In this document: in pieces, positions 1-8,454 of the stretch
Numbering within the stretch: position 1 is the first letter of the stretch
How the letters are laid out: every line of letters begins with the position of its first letter
Source of the DNA: Antarctobacter heliothermus
GTDB taxonomy: Bacteria > Pseudomonadota > Alphaproteobacteria > Rhodobacterales > Rhodobacteraceae
DNA: 64,000 nt
Direction of reading: 5' to 3'
Assembly: GCF_900188425.1 (NCBI RefSeq)
Contig: NZ_FZON01000011.1
Coordinates: 51,046-115,045 of the forward strand
The notes under the pieces: model-generated
Seen by the model: the letters and a program-made list of their open reading frames with translations, nothing else
What the model was told of the DNA's origin: nothing
Database searches by the model: none
Position numbers and translations under genes: made by a program

Positions 1-374
1 GCATCGCCGCCCAGCGGATCGGTTTCGCTCAGCTTGCCGATGTCACAACCTGCCTCCAGCTCGCAGATGCGGAATTTCAGGTCGCCGATGCGGTTGGTGC
101 CGTCCTGAACCACGCGACCGATCCGGAACTCCAGCTCCTCCGCCTTGGCGGTGACGCGCTGCAATTCGCCCTCGATGGCGGTGATCCGGTCCAGAGCCGA
201 TCCGCTGATCCCCAGCGCGGGTGATCCGGTGGTGTTCAACTCGCTGCGCAGCTTGCGCAGCTCGACCGTCAGGACCGCAAGATCCTGCTTTATGTCGGCC
301 AGCGTTTCACCCTGCTGCGCTGCGGCCATGCTGCCTGCCAGCAGGCAGGCTCCGAACACCATCCCCCGCAACAT
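1..374 (-). CDS. ybgF: Tol-Pal system protein YbgF/CpoB, N-terminal part (cut by window edge)
   Basis: The start codon lies at 374 on the minus strand, 3 bases after the pal stop, so it is the last visible gene of the tol-pal operon. The 124 visible residues give a short signal peptide (MLRGMVFGACLLAGSMAAAQ) and a heptad-like coiled-coil region (LAVLTVELRKLRSEL, then ITAIEGELQRVTAKAEELE). A conserved IGDLKFRICELEAGCDIG stretch follows, as expected for rhodobacterial YbgF. Members of this family form periplasmic trimers through the N-terminal coiled coil and coordinate Tol-Pal with septal peptidoglycan synthesis. The C-terminal TPR domain lies outside the window. The identification rests on position and the N-terminal pattern. 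Confidence 0.85.
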   Translation of the reverse strand, partial: MLRGMVFGACLLAGSMAAAQQGETLADIKQDLAVLTVELRKLRSELNTTGSPALGISGSALDRITAIEGELQRVTAKAEELEFRIGRVVQDGTNRIGDLKFRICELEAGCDIGKLSETDPLGGD

Positions 375-377
375 GTC

Positions 378-899
378 TTATCCCGTCAGTCCAGTGGCTG
401 AGATCACCGTCACGGCGCGGCGGTTCTTGGCGTAGCAGGCTTCTTCGGAACAGATCTCCAGCGGGCGTTCCTTGCCGTAGCTGACAAACTTCAGCCGGTT
501 TTGCGGGATACCCTTGGCGACAAGATATTCCATCACCGCGTTGGCTCGCCGGGCGCCCAGCGCAAGGTTGTATTCCCGTGTGCCCTGCTCATCCGCATGA
601 CCCTCGATGATCGCCAGATAGTCCGGATTGGTTTGCAGCCATGTCGCCTGACCGTCCAGCACCACCCGCGCCTCGGGGCTGAGCGACGACTGGTCGACGG
701 CAAACAGCACCCGGTCCCCGACACGGGCCGAGAAATAGGCAGGCGACCGGGGGTCGTCCACGCTGCCCGGTACAACCGTCGATGTATCGGGTCCGCCGGC
801 GCCGCGGCTGGCGTCCGGTCCGCCAAACCTGTTGGGGTTTGTACAGGCCGCGGTGGCCAGCGCCGCGACCATAAGGAGGGCCATGGTTGTATGTTTCAT
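378..899 (-). CDS. pal: Peptidoglycan-associated lipoprotein Pal
   Basis: The 173-residue protein has a lipoprotein signal ending in ALATAAC, so Cys19 would be the acylated residue, followed by a Gly/Pro-rich linker. The C-terminal OmpA-like domain (from about residue 60) contains LAIIEGHADEQGTREYNLALG and RRANAVMEYL, the peptidoglycan-binding signature. Pal anchors the outer membrane to peptidoglycan and interacts with TolB. It lies between tolB and ybgF in the canonical order. The length is usual for the family and nothing is missing. Confidence 0.96.
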   Translation of the reverse strand: MKHTTMALLMVAALATAACTNPNRFGGPDASRGAGGPDTSTVVPGSVDDPRSPAYFSARVGDRVLFAVDQSSLSPEARVVLDGQATWLQTNPDYLAIIEGHADEQGTREYNLALGARRANAVMEYLVAKGIPQNRLKFVSYGKERPLEICSEEACYAKNRRAVTVISATGLTG

Positions 900-966
900 T
901 GTTTAGCGGTCCTGCTCTGGTTGTTGCGTTTGGTTTACCACAACACGCAACATATGGGAATTGATG

Positions 967-2292
967 TTATTGAAGCGGGCCCCAACTGGGGTCCGAGGCA
1001 CCGGCGGGTGTGCGCACCCGTTTCAGATTGCGCCCCGAGATGTCGACCGAATACAGCGCCGATGAGCCCTGCGCGCCCTGGGTCTCACGGGCGAACATGA
1101 TAACGCGCCCGTTGGGTGACCATGTCGGGCCCTCATCCAGGAAAGAGGCGGTCAGCAGGCGTTCCTCCTTGCCATCGGTGCGCATCACCCCGATGTGAAA
1201 GCGCCCGGCGTTCTGCTTGGTAAAGGCGATCCGGTCACCGCGCGGCGACCAGACCGGTGTGCCATACCGGCCCTCGCCAAAGCTGATCCGCTGCGCCTCT
1301 CCGCCCATGGCGGGCATGACATACAACTGCTGACTGCCGGATCGGTCGGATTCGAATACGATCTGACTGCCGTCGGGGGAGAAGCTGGGCGCAGTTTCGA
1401 TCGCCGGGGTCGACGTCAGCCGCCGGGTCGCGCCCGAGGCAAGATCCATGGCGTATATGTCCGTATTGGACCCTTGGGTCAGCGAAAAGACCACCATGCG
1501 CCCGTCCGGAGAAAAGCGCGGCGCAAAGCTCATCTCGCCATCGCCCACCTGCAAGATGCGGCTATCGACGTTTCCGACGGTCAGAACATGGATGCGCGGA
1601 AACCCGGTGGCATAGCTGGTGTACAGCACCCGCTCGCCGTTCGGTGAAAAGCGCGGGGCCAGAACCAGAGAGGAGTCATCGGTCAGGAACTGCACGTTTG
1701 CGCCGTCGTAATCCATGATTGCCAGCCGCTTCTGGCGCGCATCCTTGGGTCCGGTTTCTGAAACAAAGACCACTCGGCTGTCGAAATAGGGCGTCTCGCC
1801 GGTCAGCCTGCTATAGACCTGATCGGCAACCTTGTGCGCCAGTCGGGTCCACCCACTGGCGTCCGAGACGAACTGCATTCCCTGCCCCAGCTCTTGCCCG
1901 GCAAAGACGTCCCAGACGCGGAATTTGACCACCACGCGACCAGAGGAATCCGCCGCGACCGATCCAGTGATCAGCGCCTGCGCGTTGATCGCTTTCCAGT
2001 CGGCGAATTGCACCGGCGCACCAAAGCTGCTGACGCGTGCGATGTGGGCATCGCGCGAAATTTCGCGGAACAGTCCCGTGCCCGTCAGGTCAGCGGCGAT
2101 CACGCGGCTGATGTCGGTGGCAAACTGTTGCGCCGCCGGGCTTTCGGCGACGAAGTCAGGCACCGCAAACGGCATGGGTTCGATCACACCTTCGGTGAGC
2201 TCGATACGAAGCGGACCAGACTGGGCCGTGGCCTGCACCGGCAAAAGCGCCGTGGCACAGACTAGAACCAAGGCGGCAAGGCGTGCGATCAT
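967..2292 (-). CDS. tolB: Tol-Pal periplasmic beta-propeller protein TolB
   Basis: I chose the ATG at 2292 because GAAGGAGGG lies 5 to 13 bases upstream and the product then begins with a clean signal peptide ([24 protein letters not shown]). The 441 residues show an N-terminal domain (to about 165) and a C-terminal six-bladed propeller with repeated WD40-like motifs such as [44 protein letters not shown] and [14 protein letters not shown]. TolB works in the periplasm between Pal and the TolQRA complex. The gene sits between tolA and pal. A longer in-frame extension to 2406 has no ribosome site and no signal sequence at its own start. Confidence 0.96.
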   Translation of the reverse strand: MIARLAALVLVCATALLPVQATAQSGPLRIELTEGVIEPMPFAVPDFVAESPAAQQFATDISRVIAADLTGTGLFREISRDAHIARVSSFGAPVQFADWKAINAQALITGSVAADSSGRVVVKFRVWDVFAGQELGQGMQFVSDASGWTRLAHKVADQVYSRLTGETPYFDSRVVFVSETGPKDARQKRLAIMDYDGANVQFLTDDSSLVLAPRFSPNGERVLYTSYATGFPRIHVLTVGNVDSRILQVGDGEMSFAPRFSPDGRMVVFSLTQGSNTDIYAMDLASGATRRLTSTPAIETAPSFSPDGSQIVFESDRSGSQQLYVMPAMGGEAQRISFGEGRYGTPVWSPRGDRIAFTKQNAGRFHIGVMRTDGKEERLLTASFLDEGPTWSPNGRVIMFARETQGAQGSSALYSVDISGRNLKRVRTPAGASDPSWGPLQ

Positions 2293-2489
2293 CTCGGGGA
2301 CCCTCCTTCGGGTGCTGCTCGGACCGGATGCGGCGGGTCTGTGCCCGCCCTGCATCAACCTATCCGCATTTGGCCTGTCGCAAAACAGGCAATACATGGG
2401 GCGCAAGGGGGAATTTGCGCAGGAAGCCGCTCATTTCCATCTAATTCCTTCAGAGTATAACACCGCCCGACGGGTCGCGGTTCCAGCAG

Positions 2490-3677
2490 TCATCGCAACC
2501 GCATGGTGGCGGGGTTGAAGGTCATCTCGATTTCTCGCCACTGATCGTATTTTTCGGCAGGCAGACCATAGCCTTCGGCCCCCTGACACCGCAGCACTGC
2601 GCGCCGCGCCACCTGAAAGGCGGTCTGGACCGCAGCGGCGCTGCCCTGCGACGCACCCACCATCTTCAGGCTGCTCGGAACGACGCGGCCGTCCTGCTCC
2701 ATCTCAAAGCCCACCGTGACCGTGATGCTTGACGCCTCGGACCCGACATCCACCACCCAACACGCCTGCACCGCCAACCGCAGCGCCTCGCGCTCTCCGC
2801 TGGTCATCGGCGGACCTGAGGGCGCGGCGGGCGCGGGGGCGGCCGACAGCGCCTCGGCCAGCGCCGAAGTGATGGCGTCATCCGCCCCGCTGATCGGATC
2901 GGGATCGGGTTGCGCGGCCTCAGGTTGCGGCGCCGGATCGGGTCGGGCCGCCTGCGCGGCGCGTTGCGGTCGCGCCTGCGGACGGATCGACTCGGACGGG
3001 GCAAAGCGTTCGTCCGCTTCGGTCACGATCTCGGTCGTGGTTTCGGGCGGTGCAGTCGCCTCGCGCAACTCCTCGGCCACGTCAGGGCTGACGGCATCCG
3101 GGTCGGCGGCCTCTACCCGTTCTTCGGCGCGTTCGGTGTTCGGGTCCGGCGGCGCCACGGGGGTGTTGGCCACCCGGTCCGCCGGGCGCGCCTTGGGACG
3201 CAGCGACGCGGTCGGCGCGACTGGCGCGGGCGGCGGTGCGGGCAGCGGGGCCGGAGGCACCGGGATCGGTTCAGGTTCGGGCAGTGGCGCGGGGACCGGC
3301 GTTGGCTCCGGCACGAGTTCTGGAAGCGGTTGAGGTTCAGGCACAGGCTCCGGCTCTGGCACAGGTTCGGGCACAGGTTCCGGCGTCGGGGCAGGCTCCG
3401 GCTCTGGTGTCGGTGCGGGGGTTGGTTCTGGCGTCGGTTCTGGCGTCGGTTCTGGCGCTGGCTCGGGTGCCGGTTCAGGCGTCACCACTGGCGTCACAGG
3501 CTCTGCCACCGGCTCGGGTGTCGGAGGCGCGGTCAGCGCGGCGAAATCCGCTTCGCTCAGGATTGTCACGTCTGCCACCTGCATCTGCGGCGGATCCGTC
3601 GCAAACACATTGCCCAGCAGCAGCCAAGCAAGCACAAGGGCATGCGCCCCGCCTGATATGTACAGATAGCGGTTCAT
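2490..3677 (-). CDS. tolA: TolA-type energy transducer with Pro/Glu repeat linker
   Basis: The start at 3677 lies 7 bases past the tolR stop. The 395-residue product has one N-terminal membrane segment (about residues 8-25, GAHALVLAWLLLGNVFA). A very long linker of PEP, TPEP and VPEP repeats covers about residues 55-160. A charged low-complexity region follows, then a C-terminal domain with one Cys pair (VQACWVVDVG ... AVLRCQGAEGYGLP) typical of alphaproteobacterial TolA. TolA spans the periplasm and couples TolQR proton flow to the outer membrane. The linker is Pro/Glu-based rather than the Ala/Lys helix of enteric TolA. The antisense strand is open here only because of the repeat composition. 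Confidence 0.9.
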   Translation of the reverse strand: MNRYLYISGGAHALVLAWLLLGNVFATDPPQMQVADVTILSEADFAALTAPPTPEPVAEPVTPVVTPEPAPEPAPEPTPEPTPEPTPAPTPEPEPAPTPEPVPEPVPEPEPVPEPQPLPELVPEPTPVPAPLPEPEPIPVPPAPLPAPPPAPVAPTASLRPKARPADRVANTPVAPPDPNTERAEERVEAADPDAVSPDVAEELREATAPPETTTEIVTEADERFAPSESIRPQARPQRAAQAARPDPAPQPEAAQPDPDPISGADDAITSALAEALSAAPAPAAPSGPPMTSGEREALRLAVQACWVVDVGSEASSITVTVGFEMEQDGRVVPSSLKMVGASQGSAAAVQTAFQVARRAVLRCQGAEGYGLPAEKYDQWREIEMTFNPATMRLR

Positions 3678-3684
3678 TTGCGCC

Positions 3685-4161
3685 TCAGCCGCCGTCAGGT
3701 CCGTCGAGTGCCGGGCCACCCACATCCGTCACCAGACCGATCGACGAAAATCCACCCGCGTTCAACGCACCCATGATCTGGGCCACTTGTTCATAGGGCA
3801 CTGACCCGTCCGCGCGCAGGTAGACCCGGTCATCCGACCGTTCCGCCGCAATCGCCCGCAGCCGCCCCACCAGTTCATCGCGTGAGACCACCGTGGTCTG
3901 GATCAGCACCTCGCCATCCGCCGACAGGGTTACTGTCAGCGGTTCTTCGGTTTCCGCAGGCAGCGCCTGCGCCGCCGTCTTGGGCAGTTCCACCGGTACG
4001 CCGACCGTCAGCAATGGGGCGGCCACCATGAAGATGATCAGCAACACCAGCATGACGTCCACAAAAGGCGTCACGTTGATTTCGGCCATCGGCTGGGCGC
4101 GGCTGCGGCGCGATCCGCGCCGCCGCTTGCCCCCTCCGGATTTGACGACCCCTGCGCCCAT
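3685..4161 (-). CDS. tolR: TolR, ExbD-family inner-membrane protein
   Basis: The 158-residue protein has a basic N-terminus, then PMAEINVTPFVDVMLVLLI, the ExbD/TolR hallmark with the membrane Asp used in proton conduction, a single transmembrane helix and a periplasmic domain ending in ALNAGGFSSIGLVTD. It lies 3 bases after tolQ and just before tolA, so translation is probably coupled. TolR is the peptidoglycan-gating partner of TolQ in the Tol motor. Length and motifs match the family. Confidence 0.96.
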   Translation of the reverse strand: MGAGVVKSGGGKRRRGSRRSRAQPMAEINVTPFVDVMLVLLIIFMVAAPLLTVGVPVELPKTAAQALPAETEEPLTVTLSADGEVLIQTTVVSRDELVGRLRAIAAERSDDRVYLRADGSVPYEQVAQIMGALNAGGFSSIGLVTDVGGPALDGPDGG

Positions 4162-4164
4162 CGC

Positions 4165-4860
4165 TCAGGAATCCAGCTGGCGTGAGAGGATGGTGGCGAA
4201 CTCGTCGGCAAACGCCTCGTAGTTGCCCACGATCCGGTCCGCATCCGCCGAAAACTTGTTGTAGAAGATCACCGCCGGGATGGCCGCCAGCAGGCCAAGG
4301 CCTGTGGCCAACAGCGCCTCTGCGATGCCGGGCGCGACCACCACCAGTGACGTATTCTGCTGCGCCGCGATCTCGATAAAGGCGTTCATGATCCCGAAAA
4401 CCGTCCCGAACAGCCCGATAAACGGTGCGGTCGAGCCGACCGTCGCCAGCACCGGCAGGCCGCGTTGCAACACGTCGGCCTCTTTCTGGATAGCCACATC
4501 CATCGACCTGTCGATCCGGCTTTGGGCATTGGCGATCAGCCCGCCGTCCTCACGGTGGCTGCGACGCCATTCCATCATGCCAGCGGCGAACACCCGTTCA
4601 GACCGGCCCTTGGGCTCTGGCCCCAACTGTTCGAACAGTTCATCCAGCGGCTCACCGGACCAGAAGGCGCGGTCGAAGCGCGTCGCCTCGCGCCGCGCCT
4701 TGCGGTAGCTGACGAATTTCTCGACGATGATCGCCCAAGCCCAGACCGAGGCCACCATCAGCAACAGCATGACGAGTTTCACCGTCAGCGTCGCGCGCAT
4801 GAAAAGACCCCAGAAGGAGAAGTCGATCTCCGACGCGAGTGCAAGCGTTCCTGCTTCCAT
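4165..4860 (-). CDS. tolQ: TolQ, MotA/TolQ/ExbB proton channel subunit
   Basis: The product has three membrane segments: about residues 18-42, then the block containing LATVGSTAPFIGLFGTVFGIM, then EALLATGLGLLAAIPAVIFYNKF, which is the MotA/TolQ/ExbB domain. It forms the inner-membrane proton channel with TolR. I favour the ATG at 4860 (MEAGTLALASEIDFS) because relatives start in this way. A second ATG 12 bases upstream at 4872 is also in frame, with AGGAA directly against it. It is the first tol gene of the cluster, 134 bases after ybgC. Confidence 0.94.
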   Translation of the reverse strand: MEAGTLALASEIDFSFWGLFMRATLTVKLVMLLLMVASVWAWAIIVEKFVSYRKARREATRFDRAFWSGEPLDELFEQLGPEPKGRSERVFAAGMMEWRRSHREDGGLIANAQSRIDRSMDVAIQKEADVLQRGLPVLATVGSTAPFIGLFGTVFGIMNAFIEIAAQQNTSLVVVAPGIAEALLATGLGLLAAIPAVIFYNKFSADADRIVGNYEAFADEFATILSRQLDS

Positions 4861-4994
4861 AGACCTGCTCATTTCCTGTCGGCCCCTGTGACCGGGGCTC
4901 TGATTACCGCGTTCTTTACCCGATTTGCAGGGGGAACGCTACTGAATAGGCGGCATTCCGCAGGACGCGCCGGACGGGTGTCGGCGCAAATCGG

Positions 4995-5381
4995 CTAGTG
5001 TACCCGCTGCCGCAGTTTGGCCGGCAGGCGCGCGGGATGGCCGTCACGTGTCACGCAGACCGCCGTCACCTCGGCGCGAAAGACAACCTCCTGGCCGCGC
5101 AGCACCTCCTGGCCCATGACCAGCCGCACGCCGGTCATGCTGCGCACCGTGGTGCGCACCTCCAGCGCGTCGTCGTATTTCGCGGTCATCAGATAATCCG
5201 CCTCGATCCGCCGCACCACAAAGACAATGCCGTCCTGTTCACGCATGACGTTCTGGTCCAGCCCCTGTTCCTTGACCCAGTCCGAGCGCGCACGTTCGAT
5301 GAATTTCAGGTAGTTGGCGTGGTAGACGATCCCCGCCATGTCGGTATCTTCGTAATAAACACGGATCGGGAAACTGTGCAT
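4995..5381 (-). CDS. ybgC: YbgC-type acyl-CoA thioesterase of the Tol-Pal cluster
   Basis: The 128-residue hotdog-fold protein carries the YbgC active-site block YYEDTDMAGIVYHANYLKF near the N-terminus, with Asp and His in the expected places, followed by the RARSDWVKEQG helix. Family members hydrolyse short or long acyl-CoA thioesters and associate with phospholipid-synthesis enzymes; ybgC commonly precedes tolQ. The spacing to tolQ is about 130 bases with no terminator seen, so co-transcription with the Tol genes is likely. Confidence 0.93.
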   Translation of the reverse strand: MHSFPIRVYYEDTDMAGIVYHANYLKFIERARSDWVKEQGLDQNVMREQDGIVFVVRRIEADYLMTAKYDDALEVRTTVRSMTGVRLVMGQEVLRGQEVVFRAEVTAVCVTRDGHPARLPAKLRQRVH

Positions 5382-5469
5382 GCCGGGCTCCTCTCTGGCA
5401 GGGTGACCCTAGGCGGGCCAATCCTGAGCGGCAAGCAGCCCGCGCGCCGAATTTCATACGAAACCCAAC

Positions 5470-5772
5470 TCATCGCTTGCGCCGCCCGCCCGCGCTGCGG
5501 CTGTGGAACCCCGGCGGACGCCTGGCCACCCAGCTCAGGAATCCCGCCAGATCGGGATGCGCGCGCAGTTTTTCCGGAGTGTTCAGATCGCGGGCAAGTT
5601 CGGCCTCGGTAAACCGCGCATGGATTTCGTTGTGGCAGATCTGGTGCAACAGGACCACCGGCCCGCCTTTGCCACCTTTCAGCTTGGGCACAAGGTGATG
5701 CAGGCTTTGCCTCGCGCTGCGCGGGATCGGGCGCAGGCAGAGCGGGCAAACAGCCTCCGACGTGTCGTCCAT
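5470..5772 (-). CDS. Small HNH-type zinc-motif protein
   Basis: I chose the start at 5772 (MDDTSEAVCPLCLRPIP), which has a GGGGGA ribosome site; a longer in-frame start at 5853 adds a non-conserved leader. The 100-residue product shows a CPLC zinc pair at residues 9-12, LHHLVPK at about 24-30, and later an ICHNEIHARF motif. That combination (CxxC, HH, C..H) fits a compact HNH nuclease fold. It lies upstream of ybgC in the same orientation and may head the Tol operon. Enzymatic activity and target are not deducible. Confidence 0.75.
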   Translation of the reverse strand: MDDTSEAVCPLCLRPIPRSARQSLHHLVPKLKGGKGGPVVLLHQICHNEIHARFTEAELARDLNTPEKLRAHPDLAGFLSWVARRPPGFHSRSAGGRRKR

Positions 5773-5854
5773 GTCGTCCCCCGGATCGCTGCCCTTGTCC
5801 CCACGGCATACATTGGGCAAGAGGATGGGACGACGACGCCAGGGATCAAGCAAA

Positions 5855-7189
5855 ATGAATTTCGACCTCGCCGGCCAGCCTGAATTTGTGCAACAGGCCG
5901 CTGCCTATGTGCTGCAAGGATGGGACATCGCCCGCGAATGGCTGATGTCGCCCGCCGCGCGGTCACAGTTCGGCTTGCTGGTCGCGGCCTTTGTGATTGC
6001 CTGGCTTTTGACGCGGAAACTGCGCCCCTGGTTGGAACGTGTTCTGACACCAGAGGCCGGGCGGACATCGGTGCTGGCCACGATCCGGCGGTTCTTGCTG
6101 ATCTTCGTGCCGCTGCTGCTGCCGCTGCTGGCCTTTGCCTTCACCGGCATCGGTGAGGGGCTGACCCGCGCAATCTTTGGCTCCGGCGCGGTGATCGCAT
6201 TCGGCAAGCGGTTCTTCCTGTTGCTGGCCGCCCGCGTGCTGGTGCGCGAGATCGTCAAGGACGGCTTTCTCAAGGTGCTGGGCCGTCTGATCCTGCTTCC
6301 GGTCATGGCGCTGTACACGCTGGGCCTGCTGGACGTGGCGACCGACCGGCTGAACGAGCTGACAGTGAGCCTTGGCAATATCGAATTCACCGCCATGGCG
6401 GTGATCCGGGGCTTGATCGCCGGGTCCATTCTGTTCTGGCTGGGCCGCTGGTCCAACGACCAGACGGGTGCCTACATCCACAAACAAGAGGAAATGCGCC
6501 CGGCCACCCGCCAGATTGCCGCCAAAGCGGCGGAGTTCGCGATTTTCGGCCTTGCCTTCATGCTGCTGATGAACATCGTCGGCATCCCGCTGACCTCGCT
6601 TGCGGTGCTGGGCGGTGCCATCGGTGTCGGCCTTGGCTTTGGCCTGCAAAAGATCGCGTCGAACTACATTTCCGGCATTATCCTGCTGCTTGAAGGGCAG
6701 GCCACCGTGGGCGACTACGTCGAACTGGACAACGGACAGGCAGGCACCATCGTCAAGACCACTGCGCGGGCGATGATCCTTGAGACTTACGATGGCCGCT
6801 GGATCGTGGTGCCGAATGAGGATTTCATCACCACCCGCATCATCAACTATTCCGATCAGGGCAGCGCCAATCGCTATGAGGCGGATTTCTCGGTCAGCTA
6901 CAAGACCGACATCAACACCGTCCCCGCCATCGTCGAGGCGGCAGTGGCGCAGCATCCCGGCGTGCTGGCCGCGCCCTATCCCCCCGATTGTGAGCTGCGC
7001 GGATTTGGCGACTCAGGTGTGGATTTCGCTGTGGAATTCTGGGTCAACGGCATCGACGACGGGCCGAACAAATACACCTCGGACGTGCTGTTCCTGATCT
7101 GGAACGCGCTCAAGGACAACGGGATAGAGATCCCCTATCCGCATCGCGTCGTCGAACTGCATCAGGTGCCCGGACCCGCAGCGCCATGA
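5855..7189 (+). CDS. Mechanosensitive ion channel family protein (MscS type)
   Basis: The 444-residue protein has several N-terminal membrane segments (about residues 36-55, 75-98, 105-130, 150-165). The MscS core follows: FAIFGLAFMLLMNIVGIPLTSLAVLGGAIGVG (written here only as its position, about residues 226-265) and the pore-lining GLGFGLQKIASNYISG. The soluble beta domain contains VGDYVEL and VPNEDFITTRIINYS. It would act in the inner membrane as an osmotic safety valve or a modulated small-conductance channel. The start at 5855 was preferred because the upstream in-frame extension overlaps the divergent HNH gene and is not conserved-looking. Its stop overlaps the next gene by 4 bases (ATGA). 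Confidence 0.92.
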   Translation: MNFDLAGQPEFVQQAAAYVLQGWDIAREWLMSPAARSQFGLLVAAFVIAWLLTRKLRPWLERVLTPEAGRTSVLATIRRFLLIFVPLLLPLLAFAFTGIGEGLTRAIFGSGAVIAFGKRFFLLLAARVLVREIVKDGFLKVLGRLILLPVMALYTLGLLDVATDRLNELTVSLGNIEFTAMAVIRGLIAGSILFWLGRWSNDQTGAYIHKQEEMRPATRQIAAKAAEFAIFGLAFMLLMNIVGIPLTSLAVLGGAIGVGLGFGLQKIASNYISGIILLLEGQATVGDYVELDNGQAGTIVKTTARAMILETYDGRWIVVPNEDFITTRIINYSDQGSANRYEADFSVSYKTDINTVPAIVEAAVAQHPGVLAAPYPPDCELRGFGDSGVDFAVEFWVNGIDDGPNKYTSDVLFLIWNALKDNGIEIPYPHRVVELHQVPGPAAP

Positions 7190-8370
7190 GCCACGCGCTG
7201 GTGATCGGCGGCGGACCGGCCGGGTTGATGGCGGCGGAGGCGCTGTTGTCGGCGGGGCACCGGGTTGTTCTGGCAGAGGCAAAGCCGTCAGTCGGCCGCA
7301 AGTTCCTGATGGCCGGAAAATCCGGGTTGAACCTGACCAAGGTCGAGGACGCCGCCGCCTTTCGCGCCGCCTATGCCGGGGCCGCCGCGCCGCTGTCGCC
7401 CATGCTGGACGCCTTTGGCCCACAAGAGGTGCAGACCTGGGCCGAGGGGCTGGGTCAGGCCACCTTTACCGGCTCCAGCGGGCGGCTGTTTCCCACCGCG
7501 ATGAAGGCCTCGCCGTTGCTGCGGGCCTGGCTGGCGCGGCTGGACGGCATGGGGCTGGATCGGCGCACCGGCTGGCGCTGGCAAGGGTGGGCCGAGGAGG
7601 GCGGGCTGCGGTTTGATACGCCGGATGGACCTGTCGTTCAGCGCCCGTCGGTCACGGTTCTGGCGCTTGGCGGTGCCAGTTGGGCGCGGCTGGGGTCGGA
7701 CGGGGTCTGGGCGGATCATTTCCGGGCTGCGGGCCTGCCGGTAGCCCCGTTTGCCGCATCGAGTGCCGGGGTTCTTGTCGATTGGTCGCCGCATATGGCA
7801 CGCCATTTCGGCGCACCGCTCAAGAACGTGACCTTTCGCGCCGGGGCTTTGGAGAACCGGGGCGAGGCGGTGATTTCCGCGCGGGGGCTGGAGGGGGGCG
7901 GGATCTATCCGCTGACCCCGGCCCTGCGCGCGGGCCATGATCTGACGGTTGATCTGTTGCCGGATATTTCGGTGGATGTGCTGGCGGAACGATTGGCGCG
8001 GCCGCGTGGCAAACAGAGCCGCGCCAATGCGATCCGCAAGGCGCTGCGGCTGGCCCCGGCGGCGCAGGCCTTGCTGATGGAATTTGCCCGCCCCTTGCCT
8101 GATGAGCCTGCCGTTCTGGCCGCGATGATCAAGGCGCTTCCCCTCCCCCATGCGGGGCTGAGGCCGATGGATGAGGCAATCTCGACCGCGGGCGGGGTGC
8201 CCTTTGCGGCGCTGGATGAGGGGCTGATGCTGCGGGGAAAACCGGGCTGTTTCTGCGCCGGGGAGATGCTGGATTGGGAGGCCCCGACAGGGGGGTATCT
8301 GTTGACGGCCTGTCTTGCCACGGGTCTCTGGGCGGGGCGGCATGCGGCCGCGTGGTTGGCCGCCGCGTAG
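7186..8370 (+). CDS. NAD(P)/FAD-dependent oxidoreductase, HI0933/TIGR03862-like flavoprotein
   Basis: The 394-residue protein begins with a dinucleotide-binding fingerprint (ALVIGGGPAGLMAAEALL) followed by GRKFLMAGKSGLNLTKVE, characteristic of the HI0933/YhiN/BaiN flavoprotein group. Near the C-terminus AGEMLDWEAPTGGYLLTACLATG is the second FAD contact. Members of this group are flavoproteins of poorly defined substrate; some reduce bile-acid enones. It overlaps the MscS gene by an ATGA junction, so the two are probably translationally coupled, although no functional link is obvious. Confidence 0.88.
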   Translation: MSHALVIGGGPAGLMAAEALLSAGHRVVLAEAKPSVGRKFLMAGKSGLNLTKVEDAAAFRAAYAGAAAPLSPMLDAFGPQEVQTWAEGLGQATFTGSSGRLFPTAMKASPLLRAWLARLDGMGLDRRTGWRWQGWAEEGGLRFDTPDGPVVQRPSVTVLALGGASWARLGSDGVWADHFRAAGLPVAPFAASSAGVLVDWSPHMARHFGAPLKNVTFRAGALENRGEAVISARGLEGGGIYPLTPALRAGHDLTVDLLPDISVDVLAERLARPRGKQSRANAIRKALRLAPAAQALLMEFARPLPDEPAVLAAMIKALPLPHAGLRPMDEAISTAGGVPFAALDEGLMLRGKPGCFCAGEMLDWEAPTGGYLLTACLATGLWAGRHAAAWLAAA

Positions 8371-8454
8371 GGGTCCGCCACAGTGGGCAAGGTTAACGGC
8401 CCAACGAAATCAATGGCTTGCAGAGACGAGTTTACCTGACATTAAGATTTCCGC

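Noticed and set aside
3360..3500. Short tandem repeats that could suggest a CRISPR or minisatellite
   Set aside because: The repeats are 6-12 bases, in frame and encode the PEP linker of TolA. There are no spacers of CRISPR type.
2716..3656. Long Gly/Ser- and Arg-rich frames on the plus strand opposite tolA
   Set aside because: They mirror the Pro/Glu codon repeats of tolA on the other strand. They lack ribosome sites and any recognisable domain.
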